From NCBI GenBank assembly GCA_009760855.2, contig WPIO01000001.1:543001-607000 (forward strand): a DNA stretch of 64,000 bases, read 5' to 3'. Both the position numbers and the translations under genes were made by a program. Below, in pieces: positions 13,001 to 23,994 of this stretch (positions within the stretch are counted from its first letter, which is position 1; each line of letters opens with the position of its first letter). The notes under the pieces are model-generated. The model searched no databases. It was given only the letters and a program-made list of their open reading frames with translations, and was not told the DNA's origin. This DNA is from Cristatella mucedo (Eukaryota > Bryozoa > Phylactolaemata > Cristatellidae).

Positions 13001-16000
13001 GTCGTACAATCTAAGGCAATGCATGGAAATCTACGGTAATGGCCCGGCTCCAAGCAGTAATCCAATGCAATTCATGGCAAGTCGACTAAAAAATGGCTGC
13101 ACTATCTTGTAAGTGTCAATGCATTGTACATTTGATTGTGTTGAAAGTAAAACCGTAGAATTTCCAAGCTATTTTGCCTATTGCCAACAATGCACGGCAA
13201 TCGACAGCCAGGGCAAAGGCCAATACCACGATTCTTAGGCATATCAAAGGGAAATCGGCCGCACGAAGCTTCAATTACGATGCCGCATAACATCTCACAG
13301 AGCGCACACAAACTTTCAACCCATTCTGTGAGTTTAACCTCGGTCAATGCATAGCAATCGACGGCAAAGACCCGGCTTTACTCGCTATCCTTTTCAAATT
13401 GACTAATAATTGGCTGCACGAAACGCCAATTAGTATGGCGTATTAGTGCAGTGTACTATCACGTGCAACCGCATGCGTGCATTTCCAGGGACATGGTCGA
13501 CCAGCGGCGGATGATAGCGAGCTTAGGCGGGCACAAAAGTCGACCAGAAGTAGCTGTGTCCACAAATTTTTATCTGGCTCTCCATGATACCGTCGGAAAT
13601 TGAAAATTCTGATATAAAGCCAGCGAAACATTAAAGCATCTCAAATCCAATTTATGGTAGATTTTTGCATCAATGTCAGCGAACCTGAACGTCACGTGGA
13701 ATGGTAATTAGAGCTTTGAACCACTGACTTATAATCAATCAAAAACGGATAGCAATAGAGGCCGGCTATTGCCGTCGATTGCCGTTCATCGTCCTCGATT
13801 GAACGTTCGCAATTGGTTGAAAAAATGTGGCTGCAATTTTCAAACATTTTTAGTACACCAGAACTTAGAGCTTCTCCCAGCAGGTTTGAGTTCATTAGTA
13901 ACGTACCGTCACAGACTGCTGTGTTTTCTGGGTCGTTAAGGTCAGTTGCCAGACACTGCAAGAGATGGAAGGCGCACAGTGGAAAAAAATGTGGCATACA
14001 ATTTGAGCTTTGAACCGCCAATTTGTAGGCAATCTGAAACAGATTTTGGTCGAAGACGGGCCATTGCCGTGGATTGTAATGCATCGTCCTCGATTGTACA
14101 TTCTCGATTGTTTGAAAAGGTGTGGTTGCCATTTTGATAGTATGATGTAATATGCAAGGTAAGTACGAGATTCTCTTAGCAGTTGCCAGTCTATTAGCAG
14201 TGGACCGTTATGGATTGGCGTTTTTTCTCGGATGATTGCTATCGATTGCCATGCATAGCATTAGATTGAAAGCTCACAGTGAGTGCAAGTTACGGGCTCG
14301 CACAGTGTTCAGTTACGTGGAATAAAAGAAGCAGTTTAGTAAAGCTAATCTTTTCGATTTGCAATGGGTTTCGATATTGGCCCTGACCATTGCTGTCAAG
14401 CTCCGTGCATTGCTGACAGTCAAAAAGCAAAGCAGCTTGAACTTCCAAGTTTTCACTAGACGGAGCAGAATGTTACATGCAATGACAATTGGAGCTTTGC
14501 ACTGCCGATTTCTCGTCGATTGGCCACCAGTTCGGGTATTAGCTTGGGCCATTTTACGGTTGCTATTCATTGCTTGCGATTTCACATGTACGTGTGATTA
14601 AAAAGACTCGACTGCACTTTAAACACAGTGGGCTGCTTCACGTAAGAAACGTTTAACGTTGGCCTAGCCCTTCTAAAGTAATCTTTGATTGACCCTAATA
14701 GATTGCCGTGTTTTGCCTGGCCATTGCCGTTAATACCTATGTATTGCTCGAGATTGATCGGAAAGAGCGGGTTGAGAGTATGTTCGCATGAAAGGAGATT
14801 TTTCTACGTTGCATGGGAGTTGGAGCTTCGCTGCAGTCGATTTTCCGTTGATTTGTCTATAGATTTTAGTATTGGTCCCTGCCACTGCTTTTGATGACGT
14901 GCATTGTTGACAATGAGCAAAATAGCTTGAAAATTCGGTGGATTCACTTTTAGCACAATACAATGTAAAATTCAATGACAAATAGAGGTTCCGGGAATCA
15001 ATTCACGTTCAAATTCCCATATTGCGGTGTACTGCTATTTTAGCCGAGCCGTTTGCATTGGTGGCCATGCAATGCCCGAGATTGTAAGAGCACAAATGGT
15101 TTCAACGACGAGGGTGCACTTTAAACAGAGAGCATCATAATATGCATTGAAAATTGGAGCATTAAGAAAGCTAATTTGGGGGAATTTGAATCAGATGATT
15201 GTGGTGAATTGGCCAGGGCCACCACTGTCGATTGGATTGCATTGGTGCAGGATAGTCAAGGCCATTTTTGTGAAATTGTCCAACTACACAATAAGCAAAT
15301 ACTAAACAACCTGCAATCGCTATTAAAGCTTCCAGTAGACGTATTCTGGTTGCTTTGCAGCGGATTTTGGCAGAGTGTATTGGATTTTCTTTCATTAGAA
15401 CAGGCTCCTGCCGTTGATATCAGCGAATCGCATGAGAACGCATGCGCAAGATGGAGCGAAATTTTGTGGTTACACTGTGAACTGAGTCTCGCCTTATATG
15501 CAATGTAAACTTGAGCTTCAAGCTGGACATTTGAATATGATATGAAGGAGATTATAAAGGATTGCGGTATTTCGCCAGGCCATTTCTGGCGATTGCCTCG
15601 CATTTCTAGTGTGTGGATGCACATTTTTTTAATTATACAAAAGTAAAAATAGCTGCTATAACAGCCTCTTTTTTTATTGCCAGAAGAGCCCTTACGGCTG
15701 CCGCTTGCAGCTGCCATAAAGGATCCCACAACGCTGGAATCGAACCCACGGCCTCGGTCCCGAGGTCGTGAAAAGCAACCACCTTACCTCGTATGCCATC
15801 ACGGCTCACCATTATATAAGTTGGTGTACACACAATGAGTGGGCTGTAATATGCAATAAAAACTGGAGCTCAGCGATATATATCTATAGTTGTTTTAGGT
15901 TAGATGTGGCGGATTGAATTAGATTGCAGTATAGGTCCAGGCCATTGCAGTCTATTGCAATGCATAGCGCGAGAATGCCCTTGCCAATACAACTGAAATT

Positions 16001-16460
16001 TTATTAGTGTGATAGTCGCAGAGTATTGTCATGTGCTATAAAAAAGAGCTCTTCGCACAGGATTTCTTTCCTGTTGCTTTCGAATGCGCTGGATTTCGGT
16101 GGATTGCAAAGCTGACCCGGGCCCCTGCAATCTGTGTCACTTTACTTCGTGAGACCGTGAGAGCGAAATCGCGAAAAAATGCCTGGATATATTTCGCATG
16201 CAGCGTAGTTTCATATTTCGAACTTGTTGGAGCTTGGGGCTGGTCATTGGTGGTGGTTTTGAGGCGTTCTAAAGCAGATTGATGTGGATTGTGGTATGAC
16301 CCCGTCCTTGCAGCTCATTTACATGAGTGAGCACGCACGAGAACGCACAAATGACATGAAAATCGGTAGACTAATAATATTGAAGATGCAATACCATATC
16401 CGCTCAAAATTTGAGCTTTGCAAAGCCAAAGACCTGACGAGTTTAGCATAATTAGAGTGG
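10020..16460. repeat. Inverted array 2 of ~170-bp diverged repeat units
   Basis: Same repeat family as 3.7-8.1 kb. Plus-oriented boxes lie near 10,640, 10,800, 10,990, 11,165, 11,350, 12,215, 12,845, 13,020, 13,190 and 13,345. Minus-oriented boxes lie near 13,770, 14,050, 14,375, 14,700, 15,195, 15,920, 16,100 and 16,290. Outer blocks mirror each other: 10,060-10,250 against 16,250-16,460, and 10,900-11,100 against 15,330-15,510. The symmetry point is near 13.2-13.6 kb. No coding gene is supported inside. Confidence 0.7.
15638..15815 (-). mobile_element. tRNA-derived SINE, minus strand
   Basis: The reverse complement shows the same tRNA-like head ('gtgggttcgattccagcg', slightly mutated) and an upstream 'gagccgtgatggcatacgag' start. 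The body is shorter than in the copy at 55.9 kb. It sits inside array 2. Confidence 0.65.
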
Positions 16461-16815
16461 ATTGCGGCTTATTTCGGAAATTTGTCGAACCCCCCCCAAA
16501 GAAAAAAGGTCGTCGACCCGCCCAAAAAACCCTTAGTACCAACAGCCACTGCAAACAGTTCGCACCGCCACCTCTAGTTCTTGCACTGTTCGAATTGTTT
16601 GTCATAGCGGCTCACTTCGATAACAAGCTGCCAGCAAGTGTCGATATGGAAAGTGGATTGGTGTCAGTTAGTAACCGCTCACCACAGCATAGCAATCTTT
16701 AAGTTTTATAGATTTTTCTGTCGTCCCCTTTGCCAGTGGCCTCGGCGATTGCCTAATTCGCCCAGTGGAAGCCCGGGCCCAACGTCTGCATGTGCGTGCC
16801 TACCTGCGTCCATGT
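16461..16815. other. Interval without recognised features
   Basis: Contains a short C-run ('cccccccc' near 16,490) and no supported gene. It separates array 2 from the LTR-like repeat. Confidence 0.3.
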
Positions 16816-17546
16816 GTACCCAGGCTGGGTTCGGATGGCTGGGACCGGACGGCTATAGTGAGGGTAGGCGTCACCGGCTAGGCCAGGGTCAGACCTCTGC
16901 ATTGCCGGATGTGTGGTGACGAGAGGTCACCGGGTCTCTTGGGTACGGCAAGTTGGCCAAGTAAGTCGTGGTGTTGGAGGCTCCCGGTCTCGCCGAGTTA
17001 TGCACCTGGATTCGTGCAGGCGTGCTCCGGTGATGCTGCCACGCACGCAAGGGAACTAGTACCCAAGGCCCGAGTGGAGCTGGATAGCTCGCTCGTTGTT
17101 GACTTGTTTTTATTCTGCGTTCCCCGTGTAGCGTGTTCGTGACCCCCCCCCGTGTGTTGGTGACTTTCGGCGGAAGCTTACGACTGTGGTAGTTGTCGAC
17201 TCAGACTAGCCAGCAGTTACTCAACCAGCCGGGTTTTGGACGACGTACGCTCGTACTGTTGGATTCGGAGTCGGCACAACGACAGGACTGCAGAAGCCGA
17301 CTGACCCCAAGTAACGCGTTTGTTCGAGCTTGCTGCGTCTTCTTGCGCACCTATCTGTCTGGGCCACTTTGTATCGGACCCTCCCTGTAGACTTGTTTAG
17401 CTCCTCTATTTTTGTTGGCGCATGCGATATTATAAAGAGGTCTAACCCGACGGCCGCTCGTCTTACCCTAGCTCAGCGGCATGGCGAGCGGCAGCGTGGC
17501 CGGAGTATGGCGGGAATTAGCCTCTGACCCCTGGAACCCAGTTACA
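16816..17546 (+). mobile_element. LTR-like repeat, copy 2, with possible primer-binding site
   Basis: Matches 1,866-2,570 over about 700 bp. It contains 'attataaagaggtctaaccc' near 17,430 and ends near 'cagttacattttggcgaccc'. A TTTGGCGACC string directly after an LTR end is common in metazoan Ty3-type elements, where it is the tRNA primer-binding site. No retroelement protein follows, because the Polinton begins about 430 bp downstream. Confidence 0.6.
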
Positions 17547-17979
17547 TTTTGGCGACCCTTGCAGTGACGAACATTTTTAGCGACCTTCTTTTAGCGTGCG
17601 TGACTTTTTGTTTTGAATTTGTGTACAGGGATAGTGGTTTTGGGCGGTATATCGAAAACGCGGCCGGTAGCCATTACCGCGTGGTGCTGACGTCACTGAG
17701 CCGGATGAGCAGGCTAGTTCAGGCGATTGGGCGTTCCGTATTGGGTGGGGGTAGGCCGGGGTCATTAATTTTCAGCTGTGGCTATGACAGCTGGAGAGCA
17801 GCTAGTATAGTCGTTTTAGTCCGTGCCAGGGAGAAGAACTGCAGTTCATAGCGTGCGTGCCTACCCTGTCTTGGGTAGAAATAATACGATTGTTGTAAGC
17901 TGTAGACAGTAGCAATCTTGGGCTCAGGAAAATCAACTGCTGAAAGCCAGATTGGCACTTGGTGTGAAGACTGCCTGCC
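17547..17979. other. Possible truncated retroelement leader
   Basis: Follows the putative primer-binding site and ends at the Polinton terminal repeat. A frame at 17,549-17,851 (100 aa) resembles nothing I recognise. If the upstream repeat is an LTR, this is its untranslated leader, cut off by the Polinton. Confidence 0.3.
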
Positions 17980-18250
17980 TTCGAGTAGTATGTGATTTTT
18001 CCATTTCGCACCCTGACCCTCACTTGAGCACACTCCAAAATTTGACCTCGCTATCGCTCGGTCTCCTTTTGAAGTGGCCCTCCTGAGTGTCAGTGTCCGA
18101 AAAAGAAAAATCAAATCCTACTCCAACAGATGTTGCTTCGGCGCAATGGAAAACAATAGACTATATTACAAAAATTTAGTTATTATATATTATAGTAATT
18201 GTTTTCAGTTTCTAAATTTGATTTAAATGTATTATTTTATATTTATACTA
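17980..18250 (+). repeat. Polinton left terminal inverted repeat
   Basis: Reverse complement of 43,740-44,010 with substitutions and small indels. Anchor blocks are 'gagcacactccaaaat', 'ccttttgaagtggccctcct', 'gagtgtcagt', 'aaaaatttagtt' and 'tttctaaatttgatttaa'. Similarity fades left of about 17,980. The first internal ATG (18,252) lies at the inner edge, mirroring the polymerase start on the right. Confidence 0.9.
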
Positions 18251-18251
18251 A

Positions 18252-18908
18252 ATGCCTTTATCTTACATTTCTAGAACGTTGCTCAGAAGAAATGGATAAA
18301 ATGCTGGCAAGTGGAAGAATAGAGTTAAATGCATAATAAATAAATATTCTACACATAAAATTAATGTTCCAGTAACTGTAAAAGAACTTGGTATATTTGT
18401 CGCAAAGTATACCCTATTAGAAAACAATACATTTTTATTTGATACAATTTATAGAGTTTACAGTTTTGATTATCTACTGCGCAGAGTTGTATATGAAGCT
18501 ATAAATATTAGAGCAGAACTAGTAGAAAAACACATTAGAAAGTGTAAAGAGAGAAGTTCTAAAATTATAAAAATGAGTTGGCCTGAAAAATATAAAGAAA
18601 TCTTATCAATTAATTCAAAATTAGAAAGTGAAGATTATAGTAGCTGCAATCATAATAAGTGTTGGAGATTTTATTATATTGACGACATATTACAGAGAGA
18701 GTTTACAACTAATGATTGCTTTTGCAATAAAGATGAGGAGTCTTGGAAGACTGAATATGATTATAATGAAGAACTTGAAGAACTTGGTGTTCCTACAATT
18801 AGAGTTAGTGATTATGATGAAGAAGAAAGTAGCAGTGGAAGTTGCGATTGCATGTTTCCAAGGTGTAGCCATACACTATCATCTATTTCAAGAAGACCTT
18901 GCAAATAA
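18252..18908 (+). pseudogene. Unrecognised left-end Polinton gene
   Basis: A frame opens at the ATG at 18,252, right at the inner edge of the left terminal repeat. It meets an in-frame TAA at 18,297-18,299 and is then open to 18,908. The final part (from 18,573) starts 'MSWPEKYKEILSINSKLE' and is acidic and Cys-containing ('SSCNHNKCWRFYYIDD', 'FCNKDEESW', 'DYDEEESSSGSCDC'). Beyond 18,830 a second frame stays open to 18,987, suggesting a further frame change. I do not recognise the family. Position and direction imply expression from a promoter in the terminal repeat. Confidence 0.55.
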
Positions 18909-19020
18909 AATTCCAAGAATTGAAAAACTTTTAATAATTATAGGAAACGGCAGATTTAAGAAAAAAAATTGTTCTTCAAAGATATGATGAGGTAGTTGAG
19001 TATAAAACTAAAGTTAGATC

Positions 19021-19347
19021 ATGTTTACTCAGTTAACAAGAGTAAGATATATAATTAAAATAGTAAATATAATAGTAGCTTTAGGAGTTACAGTTTCTAC
19101 AACACATATTCACACACATCCAGATATAACTAATGTAGTCTCTGTTCTCTCAGCATTAACAGCAATGCTAATGGCAGTTGATGGTGTTTTAGTTGAAATA
19201 GATAAAAGAAAAAGATTTACTCTCAATTCTAGCACAGAATTTATTTAAAAAATAACTGATGCTTTATCTGATGAAGTAGTTACAAAAGAAGAGTTTGACG
19301 ATATTATAGCAGAACGTTCACAAAGAGAAACTACTCCTCTTGCTTAA
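19021..19347 (+). pseudogene. Small Polinton membrane protein with in-frame stop
   Basis: The ATG frame at 19,021 gives 75 residues with two hydrophobic segments: about residues 10-26 ('YIIKIVNIIVALGVTV') and 39-58 ('VVSVLSALTAMLMAVDGVLV'). These are joined by a His-rich loop ('THIHTHPD') and followed by 'EIDKRKRF', so a two-pass membrane hairpin is likely. The frame stops with TAA at 19,246-19,248 and stays open afterwards to 19,347 with an acidic tail ('DALSDEVVTKEEFDDII'). The tail overlaps the end of the convergent integrase gene by 17 bp. Function unknown. Confidence 0.5.
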
Positions 19348-20212
19348 CAACTTGCCATTCCTCTCTAACAAAACTCCTTTTAACATCATTAATGAAATAG
19401 CTAACCGGTTGTTTTTTCAATACCATTATTCTAACAATAGTATGTTTAGTCAAGCTCCATATTGCATCTGTAGCTCTTCTTCTTTTTTCATCTTCTCCTT
19501 CACCAGGTTCTAGTAAATATCTAACAGTTGTTCCAAGTTATAATAATTGTTCTTGTTCTCCAACTATTCTATGATATTTTGGTATACTCAGTTTTACTGA
19601 TTCTTTTTTTATCGCCTTTACAGGTTCTTCACCAATAGATCTTGTAACACTATTATTTAGATAATCAATAATCTTTTGTAAATTAGAAATCCATTCTTTA
19701 TTTCTAGTATAATCTCCATTATTAATATTTTCTAATTCCTTCTCATATTGCGCAATAAATGCTCTCTCTGCTACAGTTCTATTCATTCTTTCAACAAGTG
19801 CAACACTCTTTTTACTGGTAGCTTCTATAACTTGTGTTTCATGTCTTTTCATTTCTTTCATAAACTCTCCTTTGAACTCAGATCCAGGATCTACTGTTAT
19901 CTTCTTTGGCCATTTCAATAAACTTTTTTCATAAATATCCATTATGGCTTGTGTTACCTCTTTAGAAGACTTTGTTTTAAGTGCTCTCGAGTCTTTATAT
20001 CTGCTAGCGACATCAATAACACTCAAAGCATTATTGTATCCAGAATCGTTCGGCATATATAAAATGTCTGCCTGATGACTTTCATTCGGTTCAGCAGTAT
20101 TAAAGAAACCTTTTGGAATTACTTTTGGCCTTGGCTTGAATATCTGGCTTATATCTGACTCTGGATTAAATTTCCGTTCCCTTTTTCTTTCATTTAGAGT
20201 TAAAAATGACAT
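19331..20212 (-). pseudogene. Polinton RVE-type (retroviral-like) integrase
   Basis: An open frame of 224 codons (20,212-19,538) contains the DDE integrase core: first Asp in 'SHQADILYMP', second Asp in 'KITVDPGSEFKGEF', Glu in 'VALVERMNR'. It stops at TAA 19,538-19,540. The same frame then stays open to 19,331 and reads 'VRYLLEPGEGEDEKRRRA' and 'TDAIWSL', a C-terminal region typical of Polinton integrases (chromodomain-like). The enzyme inserts the element into host DNA. The start abuts the divergent zinc protein ATG across only 9 bp. No N-terminal zinc-binding domain is seen, so the gene may be short at its 5' end. Confidence 0.88.
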
Positions 20213-20221
20213 TCTATAGAA

Positions 20222-20668
20222 ATGAAAATGTTTTGTGATACTTGTTCGACATCATTTAGCGAAATTGAATACTTAGAGTCAGGCCACCCAGTTTGCCAAA
20301 AGGTTAAACGAAGATCAAAGTTAAAGTATGAAATGTGTTGCGATATTTGCGATTTAGATTGCACAGAAACAGAATTCGATTGCGGCATTTTAAGAAATAA
20401 CAAAATAATCATATGTGCAGATTGTTATTATGCAAGGAATAAATATTCTAAACAAAGACCTACAAAAATATATTGCTTAGCAAAGAAACACTTTAAAAAA
20501 GGTGTTCTGAGTTATTCTGTAATCATCATTGTTTAGAACATGAGTCAATAATGCATATAGCAAAACTATTTCCGCTAGTAAAAGGTAAGCATAAAGCAAC
20601 AAAATTAAAAGAATTAATTGTTTTATTGGTCCATCTACATTTTTCAGGTACTTATGTACGAAATTAAT
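20222..20668 (+). CDS. Cysteine-rich putative zinc-binding Polinton protein
   Basis: The ATG at 20,222 follows 'tctatagaa', a 9-bp spacer shared with the divergent integrase. The frame to 20,536 encodes 104 residues with Cys pairs 'MFCDTCSTSF', 'MCCDICDLDC' and 'IICADCYYAR', suggesting zinc-ribbon or treble-clef folds. After an A-run near 20,495 another frame is open to about 20,668 and contains more Cys/His ('SELFCNHHCLEHESI'). The native protein was therefore probably longer. Family not identified; a DNA-binding or regulatory role is a guess. Confidence 0.55.
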
Positions 20669-20689
20669 AGATTAACTTTCATATTTCCT

Positions 20690-21496
20690 AGGTTATCAAC
20701 ATAATAATATTCCGTCGGGATTCTTGTAAAGTATGCATAATATTTAAAATCAGTTCATGTCGGTGATGTATTATAGCACATATATCTCCTGATACTATTG
20801 TCATATCACTGCTAGGCTTTAGTTGTATACAGTTAGACGATCCAACAACCATTGCACTTAGTATTATTAGTGGAGAACTTTTATTTGTCCAAGAATATGC
20901 AGTAAAATATTAATAATAGAATTCATTGCCCTAGGATTAAAGGTTAGTACAACTTCTGTTATTTTGTTAACTGTTCTATCAACGTAGGATTTCGTTGCAG
21001 CATCAGAAGAATTAACAGGTTCAGCAACATTGATTATAGAATTATTATTCATATTTAAATTTGTTGTAGCAGGAGAATTCTTCAATAACACATCTCGATT
21101 TAATCCTCCATAAGTAACACAACAGTCATCAGGTAAAACTGTTGGTGTAGTAAGACTAGAATTCCAATATGTAGAAGTAATAGCAAAACTATTCATATTG
21201 AAATCTCCAGTCATTGTATCTCCAGATTTTTTAACTTAATTAGATACTTGACTTACATTAACAGCATCTGTCGAATAAACATCTGGAGCAAGATTTGTAA
21301 TTGGTTTATTCTGTAAATTTAAAGAAGTACCACTATTTACAATAAAGTTTGTATCTGCATACGATTTAGTTACAGCATCACCATCATTCACATGATCTCT
21401 CATATTAATAATTCTATTACCATTTGCATCAAGATGTGATAGAATATAACCATTTATTCTACTGACGCCCACATCAAAATGATGCCTTGGATTCAT
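20690..21496 (-). pseudogene. Polinton fibre-like protein (phage tail-fibre repeats), copy 1
   Basis: The ATG at 21,496 is preceded on its strand by 'ctatatag'. Two open blocks (21,496-21,236 and 21,214-20,867) share one frame and are separated by a TAA at 21,236-21,238. Repeats include 'LDANGNRIINMRDHVNDGDA', 'VTKSYADTNF', 'KKSGDTMTGDFNMNS' and 'IINVAEPVNSSDAATKSYVD'. The pattern 'NGN.I.N....P....DA.TK.Y.D' with 'K.SGDTMTG' is characteristic of phage trimeric tail-fibre shafts. Frames downstream to about 20,690 look like the end of a head domain but need a frame change. Likely role: host-attachment spike. Confidence 0.7.
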
Positions 21497-21557
21497 CTAT
21501 ATAGTTAACAATTAAAATTTTTGATCTATCCAGCACTTCTTTAACAATAGGAATTAT

Positions 21558-22265
21558 TCAAACAAATCTACAGGGATCATCTTCTTCTACCACTTGGATC
21601 AAACATCTTCTTATATAATAATTCATATCATAACCATTTGCTTTCTTATTGTTAAATCTACCATACTTGCTTATAATGTCAAACTCAAAATCAAAATACT
21701 TTTCATCTTTAAGTAATAGCATAAAAATTGGTTCTCTAAGTGGCATATCCAAATCAGTATTAGGAATTCTTACATTACCACTTGCTACGTAATCTAACGG
21801 AGGTTCTTCACAATTAAATCCAGGAACAAAAATCTCAAATTCAGAGTAAAAACATTCACTAAGTTTTAAAACATGTAAGCCTAATAAGCATTGTGCGTGA
21901 TATTGTTTAGGTATAAAATCATCAATAATATTTCTTCTCCATAAGCATTTTATTTCTACTAGAGTATTACTGTTTATTATTATATCAGGAGAATATCTGT
22001 ATACATCATCACTACAAAAACAATCGTTTGCATTATCAAGTTTTACTTTTAGTTTCCTTTCTAAAAACTTTGCAGCAATAGGTTCAAATACTTTACCGAA
22101 TATCATTGGAGGAAATCTAATACTAGAACTGTTAGCGATGTATTTTTTTAGTTTTCTATTTGCAATTAATTCTATATCAGTTTCAATTTGATCTCAAATA
22201 CTAGATAATTTCCATGCACTGAGTAAACCTCTGAGCCTTCAAGGATATTGATTTTTTCCACTCAT
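21558..22265 (-). pseudogene. YqaJ/lambda-exonuclease-like PD-(D/E)XK nuclease
   Basis: The open frame 22,106-21,558 (182 residues) has the PD-(D/E)XK signature: 'FGKVFEPIAAKF' near the start, 'RYSPDIII' (active Asp), 'NTLVEIKCLW' (Glu-x-Lys) and 'QYHAQCLLGLHVL' (the Gln helix of YqaJ/lambda exonuclease). Such enzymes process double-stranded ends, often with a single-strand annealing protein, though none is seen nearby. Upstream the same frame is open back to an ATG at 22,265 except for TGA at 22,194-22,196 and 22,239-22,241, so the N-terminus is broken or the gene starts internally. It lies just downstream of the major capsid gene. Confidence 0.72.
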
Positions 22266-22348
22266 CCGAACCTTTGACAAAATCAAATTAATTCATTATA
22301 TTTCTGGTTTAAATTTTTTTAAATGTCATTTCCATCATAAACGTATGT

Positions 22349-23994
22349 TCATTTACTGCAAGTAAATGGTGAACCATTACCATTAGAAGTAAGTTCAGCA
22401 GTGTTCTCACAGATAGTTAAATAATTAACCATAATACTTATCGCTGGAATTGCAGCTTTCCCAGCTCCACCAGCACCAGCACTATTAGCATCTGCAGCAG
22501 GAGGAATTTGAGCGTTAAACTCAATACTTACATCAAGTTTTGAAGTAATTCTTAGAGGTTCGTCATTATATTGCAAATCAGTTACATGAATTGGTATAAG
22601 TGTTAATCATTCAGGATAAGTAACACCAACTGGTTCTGTAAGTTCATTTAATCCAAGATATTGTTTTCTAAACTCTGTAAAATCTAAATATGCAGTAGAA
22701 CACTTTCCATCTCTAGGAAAGCTACTTCTAGCAACAGTAGGGTATTGTTTTGAACCATTAGCAAACACACTTACATTTTTAATATCGCAATGATTGTATG
22801 TGCAAGGATTTCCAGTATAATCATTATATTTGTTTGTGTTTTGCGCTGCAACAATTAACCACCTGACTTTATCAATAGTATTTTGTACAGATAGAGTTCT
22901 AGTATATTTTAGGCCTTGGTTGAAATTATTTAGTGTCATATTTTCATAACGTCTGACTCTGTGAAGTCTAATTTTCTTTGCTCTCTCACTTGATACATCT
23001 GCAAGCGCTCTTTGAATGCTTTCTTTAGGACTAACAAAAGGAACCATCAGTCTCATTTTTGACATACTAATTTTGAATGCAGTCCAAACTCCTTCTCCAT
23101 TTGCTGCAGCCCCTCCTCTTGCTAAAATCGCGTTTGTAGTATTAGCAGCTGCACCTGTTGGTCCAGTCATAATAGTATCAAAATCACTACCACTAGTGCG
23201 TGTCATTTCAAGTATGAAAGGAATATTATAAAGAATTTTATTCATATCAGCACAAAATCCAGACAGTCTTGCAAGTGGAAGTGAAATACTTTAAGTTCCA
23301 GGATTATTAGCTAAGATATTTGAGAGTCCTCTTCTATATATGAAACCGTTATTGTTAGCAGTTGCTAAAGATGCGGGATGACTTAAATATGGATAGCTTT
23401 TATCATTTATTGCATTTCCACCATTGTTAGCAGTAGTAGGATAAAAATCCTCAATTCAGCTTGCCTCATCTTTTTTCCATCCAGTGGCAGGTCCTTCTGT
23501 TCGGTTGTAATCATTTGGATAAGTGAGATAACCCATACGAGTTGAGACACTTCCAGGACCCTCTTTTAATGAATAGCTTTCTATTTCCTCTGCACCAAGT
23601 CTAATTCTCATTGAACTAAACATCCATGCTCCAGCATTGTTAACAAGAACAGCAGCAAGGTTTTTATTAGGTGCATTATAGGTACCATTAGCAGCTGTCT
23701 GGACTCGTAGTTGCGCTTCAAGCAATAGATAAGCATCAGATAAAACATAGCATAGTTATTTTTCACCAGGAACAGTTAATGTTACTAGTTTATTTGCAAT
23801 TTCATCTGTCTCATTTCCATTACTCTGATAAAACTCTCTGTATTGATGATCTTTAATTTTGTAGTTAGGAAAACTAGGATCTCCCAATTCAAGTATAGTG
23901 TCAATCGGTGCACTTGCCCTTTCTTCTCTATATAAAAAAGTAAAAATGTATTTCTTATTCTGAATGTATAAACCAGCACCAATTTTTTTTTCAT
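22349..23994 (-). pseudogene. Polinton major capsid protein (double jelly-roll type)
   Basis: One frame runs from an ATG-containing A-run near 23,994 to 22,349, interrupted by TAA 23,756, TGA 23,456, TAA 23,291 and TGA 22,607. Pieces matching Polinton/adintovirus capsid proteins include 'LEAQLRVQTAANGTYN', 'GAWMFSSMRIRLGAEEIESY', 'SLPLARLSGFCADMNKILYN', 'KIRLHRVRRYENMTL', 'VRWLIVAAQNTNKYND' and 'FTEFRKQYLGLNELTEPVGV'. It would build the icosahedral shell. Its 5' end overlaps the coiled-coil ORF in another frame at nine consecutive A residues. Identification rests on motif similarity and position beside the minor capsid and ATPase genes. Confidence 0.78.

Noticed and set aside
3730-16460. CRISPR-like array
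   Set aside because: Units are long, diverged and lack short identical repeats with unique spacers; the context is an animal genome.
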